NCBI RefSeq assembly: GCF_051857475.1
Contig: NZ_JBPZGZ010000003.1
Span: 806,001 to 870,000, forward strand
Source of the DNA: Pelomonas sp051857475
GTDB lineage: Bacteria; Pseudomonadota; Gammaproteobacteria; Burkholderiales; Burkholderiaceae_C
Direction of reading: 5' to 3'
Length of the DNA: 64,000 bases
The translations under genes were made by a program, and so were the position numbers. The notes beneath the pieces were generated by a model, which had not been told where the DNA came from, did no database searches, and worked only from the letters and a program-made list of their open reading frames with translations. This document shows positions 50,444 to 59,319 of this stretch, in pieces. Position 1 is the stretch's first letter. The number at the start of each line of letters is the position of its first letter.

Positions 50444-50974
50444 ATGCCCGCACCCCGCCACGACATCCGAGCCGCCGAGCCGAGCGACCTCAAAGCCATC
50501 GTCCAACTGATCAGCGAGCTGGCCGAGTTCGAAAACCTGACCCATCTGCTCGAGGTCACGCCGGACAAGCTGGAGCCCCATCTGTTTGGTGACAACCCGT
50601 CGGCGGAATGCCTGGTGGGCCTCGTGAACGGCGAGGTCGTCGCCTTCGCGCTGTTCTACACCAACTTCTCGACCTTCCTGGCCAAGCCCGGCCTCTACCT
50701 GGAAGACCTCTATGTGCGCCCCGCCCACCGCCGCAGCGGCCTGGGCAAGGCCCTCATCATCCAGCTGGCCCAGACGGCCTGTGAGCGCGGCTATGGCCGC
50801 TTCGACTGGACGGTGCTGGACTGGAACGAGGACGCCATCCGCTTCTACGAGGGCCTGGGCGCCGACGTCATGCCCGAATGGCGCATCTGCCGCCTGACCG
50901 GCGAGGCGCTGGAGCGCTATGCCGAGGGCGACCGTCCCAGCATGTGGTCGCCGTCTTCCTGGCTCGGGCTGTGA
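50444..50974 (+). CDS. GNAT acetyltransferase, diamine/thialysine type
   Basis: 176 residues. It begins IRAAEPSDLKAIVQLISELAEFE and has ALFYTNFSTFLAKPGLYLEDLYV, then the acetyl-CoA loop RRSGLGKALI and DWNEDAIRFYEGLGA. These match the spermidine/thialysine N-acetyltransferase branch of GNATs, which acetylate polyamines or lysine analogues. Cytoplasmic, probably dimeric. A dispersed repeat (51008-51110) follows. Confidence 0.88.
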   Translation: MPAPRHDIRAAEPSDLKAIVQLISELAEFENLTHLLEVTPDKLEPHLFGDNPSAECLVGLVNGEVVAFALFYTNFSTFLAKPGLYLEDLYVRPAHRRSGLGKALIIQLAQTACERGYGRFDWTVLDWNEDAIRFYEGLGADVMPEWRICRLTGEALERYAEGDRPSMWSPSSWLGL

Positions 50975-51007
50975 GCCCCTCGTCTGGCCTTGCCCTGCTG
51001 AACGCGG

Positions 51008-51110
51008 GCATGTCCAGCCGGTCCCCCAAGGGGACGGCGATGCTTGCGGCGTCGAGCCGCAAGCACATCGCCAGACGGGCCGGCTAGGGAGCGGCCCGGC
51101 GCTCGGCCCG
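51008..51110. repeat. Structured dispersed repeat, copy B
   Basis: Inverted relative to the copy at 22140-22240. Its hairpin arms are GCGATG/ATCGC with an inner GCTTGCGGC / GCCGCAAGC, so the inner stem changed on both sides compared with copy A. It lies in the 217-bp gap between the GNAT and acyl-CoA synthetase genes. No promoter could be placed with confidence in 51111-51191. Confidence 0.7.
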
Positions 51111-51191
51111 CGGGGGCTCAGTGCAATCCATTAGGACAGCCGAGGTCGGGCTGGCTAGCATTCGCCCCCTTGTCCCAACCGGGGGTGGCCC

Positions 51192-52889
51192 ATGGCGGAA
51201 GACCGATACGAGCAGCTGCACGGCGCCTTCCGCTGGCAGGTGCCGGCGGACTTCAACATCGCCGAGGCCTGCTGCGGGCGCTGGGCGCGTGACACGCCCA
51301 ATGCCACCGCCATCCATTTCGACAGCGAGAGCGGCTGTCGCGCCCACTACAGCTATGCCCAGCTGCAGCGCGCCGCCAACCGCCTGTCCAATGCCCTGCT
51401 GAGCCAGGGCGTGCGCCGCGGCCACCGCGTCGCCATCGTGCTGCCGCAGCGTTTCGAGACGGCCGTCGCCCATATCGCCATCCAGCAGATCGGCGCGGTC
51501 GCCATGCCGCTGTCCATGCTGTTCGGCGCCGAGGCGCTGGAATACCGGCTGCAGGACAGCGGCGCCGTGCTGGCCATCGCGGCCTGCGAGGCCCTGGCCG
51601 GGCTGCGCGAGGTCAAGGCCCGCTGCCCGGCGCTGCGCCGCATCCTCGTCGTCGGCGAATGCCCTTCCTCCATCAATCCAGATTGCGACGAGCTGTCCTG
51701 GATGCAGGCCCTGCAGGCTGAGGAAGCCCGCTTCAAGCCCGTTGCCACCCAGGCCGACGACCCGGCCATCCTGATCTACACCAGCGGCACCACCGGCAAC
51801 CCCAAGGGCGCCCTGATCCCGCAGCGGGCGCTGATCGGCAACCTGACCGGCTTCGTCGCCAGCCAGAACTGGTTCGGCTTCGACCCCTTCGACGCCAGCA
51901 AGCCGTCTGACGCCGTGTTCTGGAGCCCGGCGGACTGGGCCTGGACCGGCGGCCTGATGGACGCGCTGCTGCCCACGCTCTACTTCGGCCGACCCATCGT
52001 CGCCTGGCAGGGCCGCTTCTCGGCCGCCAAGGCCTTCGAGCTGATGGCCGCCCATGGCGTCACGCACGCCTTCCTGTTCCCGACGGCGCTCAAGGCCATG
52101 ATGAAGGCCGAGCCGCGGCCCAAGCGCCATGCGCTGAAGCTGCGCGCGCTGATGAGCGCTGGCGAGGCGGTGGGCGATGCGGTGTTCAGCTGGTGCCGCG
52201 ACGCCCTGGGCGTGCCGGTCAACGAGATGTTCGGCCAGACCGAAATGAACTACGTCGTCGGCAACTGCCAGGCCCTGTGGCCGGCCAAACCCGGCAGCAT
52301 GGGCCGGGCCTACCCGGGCCATCGCGTGGCCGTCATCGACGACGAGGGCAAGGTCTGTGCGCCGGGCGAGACCGGCGAGGTGGCCGTCAATGCCTTCGAC
52401 CGCCATGGCGCTCCCGACCCGGTCTTCTTCCTCGGCTATTGGAACAACGAGGCGGCGACGAAGGCCAAGTTCACCGGCGACTGGTGCCGCACCGGCGACC
52501 TCGCCCGCAGCGACCGCGACGGCACCCTCTGGTACGAAGGCCGGGCCGACGATGTCTTCAAGGCGGCGGGCTACCGCATCGGCCCCGGCGAGATCGAGAA
52601 CTGCCTGCTCAAGCACCCCGCCGTGGCCAATGCGGCCGTCGTGCCCAAGCCCGATGCCGAGCGCGGTGCGCTGGTGAAGGCCTATGTGGTGCTGGCCGAC
52701 GGCCATGCGGGCGATGCAAAACTGGTCGAAGCCCTGCAGGCTCATGTGAAGGCGCGGCTGGCGCCCTACGAGTACCCCAAGGAGATCGAGTTCATCGCCG
52801 CCCTGCCGATGACGACGACCGGCAAGGTGCAGCGCCGCGTGCTGCGCCTGCGCGAAGAGGAACTCGCCTCAAGCCGCGCGGTTGCGTAG
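51192..52889 (+). CDS. AMP-forming acyl-CoA synthetase
   Basis: 565 residues of the ANL superfamily. P-loop YTSGTTGNPKGALIP, A5 region NEMFGQTEMNY, A7-A8 GDLARSDRDGTLWYEGRADD then FKAAGYRIGPGEIE, and the C-terminal Lys in TTTGKVQRR are intact. It activates a carboxylic acid as the adenylate and transfers it to CoA. The sequence resembles acetate/medium-chain type synthetases, but the substrate is not certain. It overlaps the convergent lysE-like gene by 21 bp. Confidence 0.88.
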   Translation: MAEDRYEQLHGAFRWQVPADFNIAEACCGRWARDTPNATAIHFDSESGCRAHYSYAQLQRAANRLSNALLSQGVRRGHRVAIVLPQRFETAVAHIAIQQIGAVAMPLSMLFGAEALEYRLQDSGAVLAIAACEALAGLREVKARCPALRRILVVGECPSSINPDCDELSWMQALQAEEARFKPVATQADDPAILIYTSGTTGNPKGALIPQRALIGNLTGFVASQNWFGFDPFDASKPSDAVFWSPADWAWTGGLMDALLPTLYFGRPIVAWQGRFSAAKAFELMAAHGVTHAFLFPTALKAMMKAEPRPKRHALKLRALMSAGEAVGDAVFSWCRDALGVPVNEMFGQTEMNYVVGNCQALWPAKPGSMGRAYPGHRVAVIDDEGKVCAPGETGEVAVNAFDRHGAPDPVFFLGYWNNEAATKAKFTGDWCRTGDLARSDRDGTLWYEGRADDVFKAAGYRIGPGEIENCLLKHPAVANAAVVPKPDAERGALVKAYVVLADGHAGDAKLVEALQAHVKARLAPYEYPKEIEFIAALPMTTTGKVQRRVLRLREEELASSRAVA

Positions 52890-53501
52890 CTTCAGCAGGC
52901 TCAGGCCCAGCAGCACGAAGAGCCCGCCCGAGATGCGGTTGAACAGCCGCAGATGCCGGGCCTCGGTCAGGAAGCGGCGCAGCGTGCGGAACAGGCTCAC
53001 GTAGAAGGCATGCGACACCAGGGCGAAGGCCGTGAAGGTGATCGTCAGCAGCACCGTCTGCCACAGCAGCGACTCGCCCGGTACCAGGAACTGCGGGAAC
53101 AGCGCCGTGAAGAACAGGATGGCCTTGGGGTTGGTGACGGCCACGCCCAGGCCTTGCAGGAAGAGCTTGCCCGGCGTTGTCGGCTGGTGGGCCGAGGGCG
53201 AGGCATCCAGCCGCAGCGGCGCACTGCGCCACTGCTTGATGCCGAGATAGATCAGGTAGCCGGCGCCGACCAGCTTGACGACCAGGAAGGCCGAAGCCGA
53301 CACGGCCAGCAGGGCGCCCATGCCGGCCGTGGCCGCGCCCGAAACGATGAAGAGGCCGGCCGCATTGCCCAGCGAGCTGAACATCGTGTGTCGGGGGCCG
53401 ACGGCCACCGAGTTGGAGATGGCCAGCAGCACGCCCGGGCCCGGCGAGAAGCAGGTCAGCAGGGCGACGCCGCAGAACAGCAGCCAGGTCGAGAAGGGCA
53501 T
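52869..53501 (-). CDS. LysE/RhtB family amino-acid exporter
   Basis: 210 residues with six hydrophobic segments. The LysE signature is seen in FSPGPGVLLAISNSVAVGPR and YLGIKQWRS, and KAILFFTALFPQFL is the conserved middle section. It exports amino acids or homoserine-lactone-like compounds through the inner membrane. Substrate unknown. Confidence 0.92.
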   Translation of the reverse strand: MPFSTWLLFCGVALLTCFSPGPGVLLAISNSVAVGPRHTMFSSLGNAAGLFIVSGAATAGMGALLAVSASAFLVVKLVGAGYLIYLGIKQWRSAPLRLDASPSAHQPTTPGKLFLQGLGVAVTNPKAILFFTALFPQFLVPGESLLWQTVLLTITFTAFALVSHAFYVSLFRTLRRFLTEARHLRLFNRISGGLFVLLGLSLLKLRNRAA

Positions 53502-53543
53502 GACGAGCTCGAGAGATGCAGACCCGTCAGTCTAGGCAAGACC

Positions 53544-54047
53544 TCAAGACCGAGCGCGCTGGTAGTGCAATCGCCAGATCAGCGTCCAGGTCTTGCCGCC
53601 GTCGCTGCTGCCTTCCCAGTCCCAGTCGAAGCTGTCGGGCTTGATGTCGTAGAAGCGCATGCGCTGGCCTTTGAGCCGCTCGCCCACCGGCTGGAAGGCG
53701 GTGGCGAAGAAGCGCGTCTCGCCCTCGCTGCCACCGGTCAGCGCGAAGAAGCCGCCCTGGTTGTCGGCCCAGGCCTGGTGCCAGACGCCGGCCTTGTCCA
53801 GCACCGACAGGGAGCGGCCCAGCAGGCGCGGCGCGACGGCCGGGTCGCCGGCGAAGTCTTCCTCGATGACCTTGCCCTCCAGGATCTTGCTGACCCGGTT
53901 GCGGGCCTGGCCGGGGCTGCCGTTGGCGTTCTTCCAGGTGACCACCCAGTCGCCGACCCAGAAGTCGAACAGTTCGGCAGGCGTGGCGGCTTGGGCGGGC
54001 GAGAGCAGGGTGGCGAGCATGGCGATGGCGGCGAGCAGTGAGCGCAT
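53544..54047 (-). CDS. Exported hypothetical protein (DUF1579-like)
   Basis: 167 residues from ATG 54047. A signal peptide (MRSLLAAIAMLATLLSPAQA) precedes a lipocalin-like beta domain with FDFWVGDWVV, GSPGQARNRVSKILEGKVI and SSDGGKTWTLIWRLHY. That resembles families annotated as DUF1579 or 'FABP-like'. Probably periplasmic. Function unknown. A longer in-frame start at 54293 lacks support. Confidence 0.72.
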   Translation of the reverse strand: MRSLLAAIAMLATLLSPAQAATPAELFDFWVGDWVVTWKNANGSPGQARNRVSKILEGKVIEEDFAGDPAVAPRLLGRSLSVLDKAGVWHQAWADNQGGFFALTGGSEGETRFFATAFQPVGERLKGQRMRFYDIKPDSFDWDWEGSSDGGKTWTLIWRLHYQRARS

Positions 54048-54186
54048 GGCGGCGAAGGGCAGTGACGAGGGCGCCAGCCTAGGCGGCGGCGGTCGCCCGC
54101 GGTGTTGCAGAAATTGCGTGCCGTGGTGTCGATTGCAGCGTCGCCCATTCGTCTTGGGCTTATCCCCTGCCACTCGAGGATGCCTG

Positions 54187-54636
54187 ATGAAGATCATTGA
54201 ACGATCCGCCCTGACCGTCGTGGGCCTGCAGATCCATGCCACGCCGATGTCGCCCGCCATCCCCGCGCTGTGGCCGCGCTTCGTGGCCCGCATCCCCGAA
54301 ATCGAGTCCGTGGCCGAACCGCGGGTCAGCTATGGCGTCATGCACAACCAGGCCGCGGACCAGAGCTTCGACTACCTGGCCGCGGTCTCCGTTGCGCCTT
54401 CGGCGGTGGCGCCCAATGGCATGACGCGGTTGACGTTGCCGGCGGGCCGCTATGCCTGTTTCAGCGTGCCGCTGTCGGGCCTGGGCGAAGGCTATTGCGA
54501 CATCTTCGAACGCCAGCTGCCGGCCTCAGGTCATGTGCAGGTCGGCGGCCCGCTGTTCGAGCGCTATGGCGAGGACTTCTGCCCGGACGACCCCGCCTCG
54601 CTTGTCGAGATCTGGGTGCCGGTGGCGCCTCGCTAG
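54187..54636 (+). CDS. GyrI-like small-molecule-binding domain protein
   Basis: 149 residues from ATG 54187 (GAGGATG upstream). It is a stand-alone GyrI/AraC-effector-binding domain: an alpha-beta repeat starting KIIERSALTVVGLQIH, with the motif GRYACFSVPLSG and the end GEDFCPDDPASLVEIWVPV. Such domains bind lipophilic or cationic compounds. No DNA-binding domain is attached. Confidence 0.82.
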   Translation: MKIIERSALTVVGLQIHATPMSPAIPALWPRFVARIPEIESVAEPRVSYGVMHNQAADQSFDYLAAVSVAPSAVAPNGMTRLTLPAGRYACFSVPLSGLGEGYCDIFERQLPASGHVQVGGPLFERYGEDFCPDDPASLVEIWVPVAPR

Positions 54637-54638
54637 GG

Positions 54639-54654
54639 CGGCACGCGGATTGCC
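54639..54654 (+). promoter_or_regulatory. Predicted sigma-54 promoter of the small lipoprotein
   Basis: GGCACGCGGATTGC with GG at 54640-54641 and GC at 54652-54653, exact in both boxes. Predicted +1 near 54665, 21 nt before ATG 54686. It is the only strong site outside the 9-32 kb region. Confidence 0.7.
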
Positions 54655-54685
54655 CGCTTGGTGTGCTTCAGCGCTGGAGTCCGCC

Positions 54686-54985
54686 ATGACCGACCTGCCT
54701 TCCCGCCTCCGCTTCGCTGCGGCCCTGCTGGCCGTCTTGCTGGCCGCCTGCCGCAAGGAGGTGCCGCCCCCGCCGGTGCCGCCGGCCGAGCCGACGCCGC
54801 GCGTGACGCCTAGCGAGGACCTGCGTGGCGCCTCCGACCAATCACAGGCGCCGCCCGCCGTCGGCGCGATGACCGCTGGCCAGGCGGCGGGCGGGCATTC
54901 GAGCCGGCCCATCCAGCCCAGCGGCGGGGATGGCACCGCGGCGTCGGCTGCCAGCGCGCCGGCATCGAGGACCGCGCCACCCTAG
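54686..54985 (+). CDS. Small Pro-rich lipoprotein, predicted stress-regulon member
   Basis: 99 residues. GGAG stands 7 nt before the ATG. The N-terminus is a lipoprotein signal (FAALLAVLLAAC with the lipid-bearing Cys), followed by a Pro/Ala/Ser/Gln-rich disordered tail. No family recognised. The tail could reach into the cell wall. It has an exact sigma-54 promoter match. Confidence 0.75.
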   Translation: MTDLPSRLRFAAALLAVLLAACRKEVPPPPVPPAEPTPRVTPSEDLRGASDQSQAPPAVGAMTAGQAAGGHSSRPIQPSGGDGTAASAASAPASRTAPP

Positions 54986-54994
54986 ACTGCGCGC

Positions 54995-55960
54995 ATGATC
55001 CTGCGCGACCTGCCCGATCTGGCACCCCGGCCCCTGACCGCCACCAACGCCGGCTTCCGGCAGTGGTTCGCTGAGCATTGGGGCCGCGAGAACGCCATCG
55101 TGATGGGCTGGTCGCGGGAGGTCGAATTCCCGCCGCACACCCAGACCCTGTCCATCAAGCGGGCATGGGGCGGCGAGGGCGAGGACTATCTGCTCACCGA
55201 CCGGCGGCTGAGAGTCGACGCTGGCCACTGCCTGATCCTGAACCAGGGTGGCCACTATGGCGCCCGCATCCAGAGCCGCGAGCCGGTGCTGAGCTTCGGC
55301 GTGTTCTTTCGGCCCGGCATGGCAGCGGAGATGGCGCATGCGGCCCGCCAGAGCCTGCCCCAGGCCCTGGCGGCCGACGGCGAGTTGGGAAGCCTGGCCC
55401 TGGGATTCGCGGAGCATCTGCGCCCGGCCGGCGGTGCCCTGGGCGCCGAGCTGGCCAGCCTGCGCGATGCCGTTCTCGCCGGGCGGGGCGAAAGCCTGGG
55501 TGATGCCGATGACGAAGCCTGGCTGGAAGAGCGCCTGCAGTCGCTGCTGTGGCGCATGCTGGAGGCCGAGCCCGGCTGGCGTTCGCGCAGCGGCCAGCTC
55601 GCCGGACTCAGCCGTGGCCAGCATGCCGAGTTGCTGGCGCGCCTGGACCGCGCCACCGACTACATGCTGAGCTGCCAGGCCGAGGCCCTGTCACTGGACG
55701 ACATCGCCGCCGTGGCGCGGCTGTCCAAATACCACTTCGTGCGCTGCTTTCGTGCCTTGCAGGGCTGCACGCCCATGGCCTGGCTGGCGCGGCAGCGCAC
55801 CGAGCAAGCGCTGCGCCTGCTGCAGGACGCGACGCTGTCGCTGGACGAGGTCGCCGCGCGCAGCGGCCTGGGTTCGCGCCAGACCCTGTTCCGCCAGCTC
55901 AAGCGCCGCGGCGGTGCGAGCGGCCAGGCCCTGCGCGCGCGCCTCAGCGCGAGGTCGTGA
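54995..55960 (+). CDS. AraC-family transcriptional regulator
   Basis: 321 residues. An N-terminal cupin-type ligand domain (about 25-115, LSIKRAWGGEGEDY...) and a C-terminal double HTH: LSLDDIAAVARLSKYHFVR and LSLDEVAARSGLGSRQTLFR. It should activate or repress genes on binding a small molecule; the lipoprotein and the operon behind are candidate targets. Its last 17 bp overlap the convergent VWA gene. Confidence 0.9.
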   Translation: MILRDLPDLAPRPLTATNAGFRQWFAEHWGRENAIVMGWSREVEFPPHTQTLSIKRAWGGEGEDYLLTDRRLRVDAGHCLILNQGGHYGARIQSREPVLSFGVFFRPGMAAEMAHAARQSLPQALAADGELGSLALGFAEHLRPAGGALGAELASLRDAVLAGRGESLGDADDEAWLEERLQSLLWRMLEAEPGWRSRSGQLAGLSRGQHAELLARLDRATDYMLSCQAEALSLDDIAAVARLSKYHFVRCFRALQGCTPMAWLARQRTEQALRLLQDATLSLDEVAARSGLGSRQTLFRQLKRRGGASGQALRARLSARS

Positions 55961-57110
55961 GCCCCTGGCCGGCGGCCCAGGACGCGATGTCCTCGCGGCG
56001 GATGGCCGCGGCCATCAGGCCGGGGAAGGCCTCGGGCGTGCAGGCGAAGGACGGCACGCCCAGGGCGGCGAGCTTGGTGGCCAGGCCGCGGTCGTAGGCC
56101 GGCGCACCCTCGTCGCTCAGGGCCAGCAGCGTCACGAACTGCACGCCGCTTTCCACCAGAGCCGCGGCGCGGCTCAGCAGGCCGGCTTCGACGCCGCCTT
56201 CGTAGAGGTCGGAGATCAGCACCAGGATGGTGTTGCGCGGCTCGCGGATGATGGACTGGCAATAGCCGACCGCGCCGTTGATGTCGGTGCCACCGCCCAG
56301 CTGCACGCCGAACAGCAGCTCCACCGGGTCGTCGAGCTGCTCCGTCATGTCCACCACCGCGGTGTCGAAGACGACGAGCTTGGTCGACACCGCCGGCAGC
56401 GAGGCCATCACCGCGCCGAAGATGCTGGAGTAGACGACCGAGTTGGCCATGGAGCCGCTCTGGTCGATGCACAGCACCACCTCGCGCTGCGGCCGGCGCG
56501 CCTTGCGGCCGTAGCCGATGAGCTGCTGGGGCACGACGGTGCGGTGTTCGGGCTGCCAGTGACGCAGATTGGCGCGGATGGTGCGATGCCAGTCGATCTC
56601 GGCGTGGCGCGGCCGGCGGTTGCGCTGGCTGCGGTCCAGGGCCCCGGTGATGGCCGAGCGCATCGGCTCCTCGAGCTTGCGCAGGAGCTGCTCGACGACG
56701 CGCCTCACCACGAGGCGGGCCGTCTCCTTGGTGTTGGCCGGGATCACGCGCGACAGCGAGATCAGCTGGGCGACCAGGTGCACGTCGGGCTGCACCGCGT
56801 TCAGCATCTCGGGCTGCAGCAGCATGTCGCGCAGGTTCAGCCGCTCCAGCGCGTCGCGCTGCATGACCTGCACGACGGAACTGGGGAAGTATTTGCGGAT
56901 ATCGCCCAGCCAGCGCGCCACGCTGGGCGACGAGCCGCCGCGGCCACCGACGCGGTCGCGCGACTTGGCGCCGCCCGGGCCTGGGGCTTCGTACAAGGCC
57001 GCCAGCGCCTGGTCCATCTCCTGGGCCGGACCCGACAGGTCGCCCAGTGCCGCCTCGGCTTCGCCGCCCAGCACGAGGCGCCAGCGGCGCAGTCGTTCGT
57101 CGGTGCTCAT
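55944..57110 (-). CDS. VWA-domain protein of the MoxR operon
   Basis: 388 residues. A helical N-terminal part (about 1-190) is followed by a von Willebrand A domain with an intact MIDAS start, VLCIDQSGSMANS, and the second site GGGTDING and Asp in LVLISDLYEG. VWA proteins of this group typically bind Mg2+ and pair with MoxR AAA+ ATPases. It is the last gene of the operon; the ATG overlaps the DUF5682 stop (ATGA). No signal or membrane segment, so cytoplasmic. Confidence 0.86.
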   Translation of the reverse strand: MSTDERLRRWRLVLGGEAEAALGDLSGPAQEMDQALAALYEAPGPGGAKSRDRVGGRGGSSPSVARWLGDIRKYFPSSVVQVMQRDALERLNLRDMLLQPEMLNAVQPDVHLVAQLISLSRVIPANTKETARLVVRRVVEQLLRKLEEPMRSAITGALDRSQRNRRPRHAEIDWHRTIRANLRHWQPEHRTVVPQQLIGYGRKARRPQREVVLCIDQSGSMANSVVYSSIFGAVMASLPAVSTKLVVFDTAVVDMTEQLDDPVELLFGVQLGGGTDINGAVGYCQSIIREPRNTILVLISDLYEGGVEAGLLSRAAALVESGVQFVTLLALSDEGAPAYDRGLATKLAALGVPSFACTPEAFPGLMAAAIRREDIASWAAGQGLTTSR

Positions 57111-59317
57111 GCGTTCAATCCCATCAACAGCCGCAGTGTCGGCAACGGCAACACGGCGCGGGCCTCGTCCCAGTCGGCGCCGGCCTGCGGGTCGGCCGCC
57201 ACGGCGCCCTGCACGGCGCGCTGGCCCAGGTCGCGCCGCTCGCCAGCCGAGAACTGCGCGAAGCTGCGCCTCACCAGCGGCAGCACCTGCACGAAATGGG
57301 CTTCGCCCAGGCCGGCCAGCCAGGCATCCACCAGGCCCCAGACGGTGGCGTCGTGCAGCAGCACGACGGCATTGCGGTTCAGAAAGCCATCCAGCCAGGC
57401 CGCGGCCTTGGGTGCATCGGCACCGGCCGACAGATGCAGGGACAGCTGCTGGGCGGCCCGCTCGCTGGTCCAGTCGCCGGCGTCCAGCAGCAGGCGCGTG
57501 GCCAGGCCTTGCAGCAGCTCGTGGGCGGTGGGCAGGCCGGCCAGTTGCTCGAGGGCCTTGCGCCAGGCGGCGGTCTGATCCTCGGCGTCGCGCAAGCCGA
57601 CGGCCGAGTGGGCAGCCAGCAGCTGAGTGCGCAGCGTGGCGGCGGCCTCATCGTCCAGGGCTGTGGCGGCCAGCGGCAGCGCGATGGCGCCGCGCACGAT
57701 GAGGCTGTCCAGCAGATGCGACACCAGGCTGGCATCGGTCTGGCGCACATTGCCGTAGCGGAAGACCTGGGCCAGCGGCGGCAGGGCGGCCAGCAGCTGG
57801 CCGGCATCGCCGGTCAGGGCGGCGCGGTCCTGCAGGGCCTGGGTCGCGGCCGGAACGGCGGCGGGCAGATCGGCCAGCAGCACCGCGTCGATCAGCGCAG
57901 CCAGCTCGCCCAGGGCCTCGGTCTGGGCACTGCGCTCGATGGCACGGTTGGCGGCGGCCTGGGCCACTGTCTGGCCGAAGCGGCTGGCCTCGATGAGGCG
58001 CAGCGCGAACTCGGGCTGCCATTGCAGGGTCCAGAGCTCGTGGAAGCTGCCGCGCGACGAGCGGCCCACCTGGGCGATCTCGCCCCAGGGCAGGTCCAGC
58101 AGCTTCAGGCGGTGCAACAGGTGGCTGCGCGCCAGATCGTTGGGCTGGCGCAGGTCCAGGTCCAGGGTCTTGCGCAGGGCCTCGGCCTTGAGACGCAGGC
58201 TTTTCTGCGTCTGCTCCAGGTCGCGCTGCAGCGGCACCGTGGGCAGGTCGGGTGGCACCGTGCCAAGGCGGTCGCCAACGACGAGGGCGTCGGCCACGAA
58301 GGCCAGCATCGCCTCGTCGCCCAGGGTCAGCACGGTGCGCGTGGCTTCGTGCAGTTCTTCCAGGCCGGGGGCGGGACGGCCGCGCAGGGCGGCCAGCGTG
58401 TCGGCCAGCCGGGCGGCTTCGATGAGGTGGGCGGAGGAGCAGTCCAGGTCGCGTTCGCGCATCAGCGCGGCCACGCGGGCCAGCCAGCCGATGCTGCGGC
58501 GCGCGCCGGTGTCGGCCCACAGATGCTCGTACCAGCCCGGCGACGCGATGCCGGCGCCATAGCCGCTGGCGCGCGTCAGCAGCCGGTTGGTCCACGGCAC
58601 CCAGGTGGCGGCGACCTTGAGCTTGGGGCAACCGGCCAGGCCGTCCTTCAGCAACGTCGTGTCGGCCTTGGCCGTGACGTTCGCCTGCAGGGCCGGCAGA
58701 TGCCAGGCGCCGCAGACGACGGCGATGCGCTCGAAACCTTCCTTCTGCGCTGCCCGCAGGCCCTGGCGCATCTGGGCCTCGCGCAGCAGGTCGCGGGTGT
58801 CGGTCTCCCCGACCTCGGCGCGCAGGGCCGTCATGGCCTCGGCGATGGCCGAGAACAGCTCCTCGCCGTCGCCGCGCTCCTCCACCTGGTGGTTCCACCA
58901 GGCCTCGCCGTCGGCATAGCCGGCGGCCTTGGCCAGTTCGCCCAGCGGGTCTTCACGCGGGCTGTCCTTGGCTTCGTCCTCGCTCTCGCGCTGCACTTTC
59001 GTCATCGCCAGCGAATGCGCCACGGCCAGGTCGATGAATCGCACCGGCACGCCGTTCGTGGCCGCCCAGCGCAGGGCCTGCCATTCGGGCGAGAACTCGG
59101 CAAAGGGGTGGTAGATCGCCAGCCCTGGTTCGTCGGGGCAATAGCTCAGCAGGGCCACCGGTGGGTTCATACCGGCCTGCAGCACCGCGCCGACGAGCTC
59201 GTCGGCCTCGGGCGGGCCCTCGACCAGCACGCAGTCGGGCTTCAGCGCTTCCAGCGCACGCACCAGGCTGCGCGCGCAGCCCGGGCCGTGATGGCGGATG
59301 CCGAAGAGGTGGGCCAT
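57107..59317 (-). CDS. DUF5682 family protein
   Basis: 736 residues. The N-terminus MAHLFGIRHHGPGCARSLVRA with LVEGPPEADEL and an ACGAWHLPAL-type segment is typical of DUF5682, which resembles TraB/ChaN-like folds (conserved His and Glu). The rest is helical and Leu/Ala-rich. It lies 2 nt after the MoxR gene and overlaps the VWA gene. Its activity is unknown. No membrane segment. Confidence 0.84.
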   Translation of the reverse strand: MAHLFGIRHHGPGCARSLVRALEALKPDCVLVEGPPEADELVGAVLQAGMNPPVALLSYCPDEPGLAIYHPFAEFSPEWQALRWAATNGVPVRFIDLAVAHSLAMTKVQRESEDEAKDSPREDPLGELAKAAGYADGEAWWNHQVEERGDGEELFSAIAEAMTALRAEVGETDTRDLLREAQMRQGLRAAQKEGFERIAVVCGAWHLPALQANVTAKADTTLLKDGLAGCPKLKVAATWVPWTNRLLTRASGYGAGIASPGWYEHLWADTGARRSIGWLARVAALMRERDLDCSSAHLIEAARLADTLAALRGRPAPGLEELHEATRTVLTLGDEAMLAFVADALVVGDRLGTVPPDLPTVPLQRDLEQTQKSLRLKAEALRKTLDLDLRQPNDLARSHLLHRLKLLDLPWGEIAQVGRSSRGSFHELWTLQWQPEFALRLIEASRFGQTVAQAAANRAIERSAQTEALGELAALIDAVLLADLPAAVPAATQALQDRAALTGDAGQLLAALPPLAQVFRYGNVRQTDASLVSHLLDSLIVRGAIALPLAATALDDEAAATLRTQLLAAHSAVGLRDAEDQTAAWRKALEQLAGLPTAHELLQGLATRLLLDAGDWTSERAAQQLSLHLSAGADAPKAAAWLDGFLNRNAVVLLHDATVWGLVDAWLAGLGEAHFVQVLPLVRRSFAQFSAGERRDLGQRAVQGAVAADPQAGADWDEARAVLPLPTLRLLMGLNA

Positions 59318-59319
59318 GT

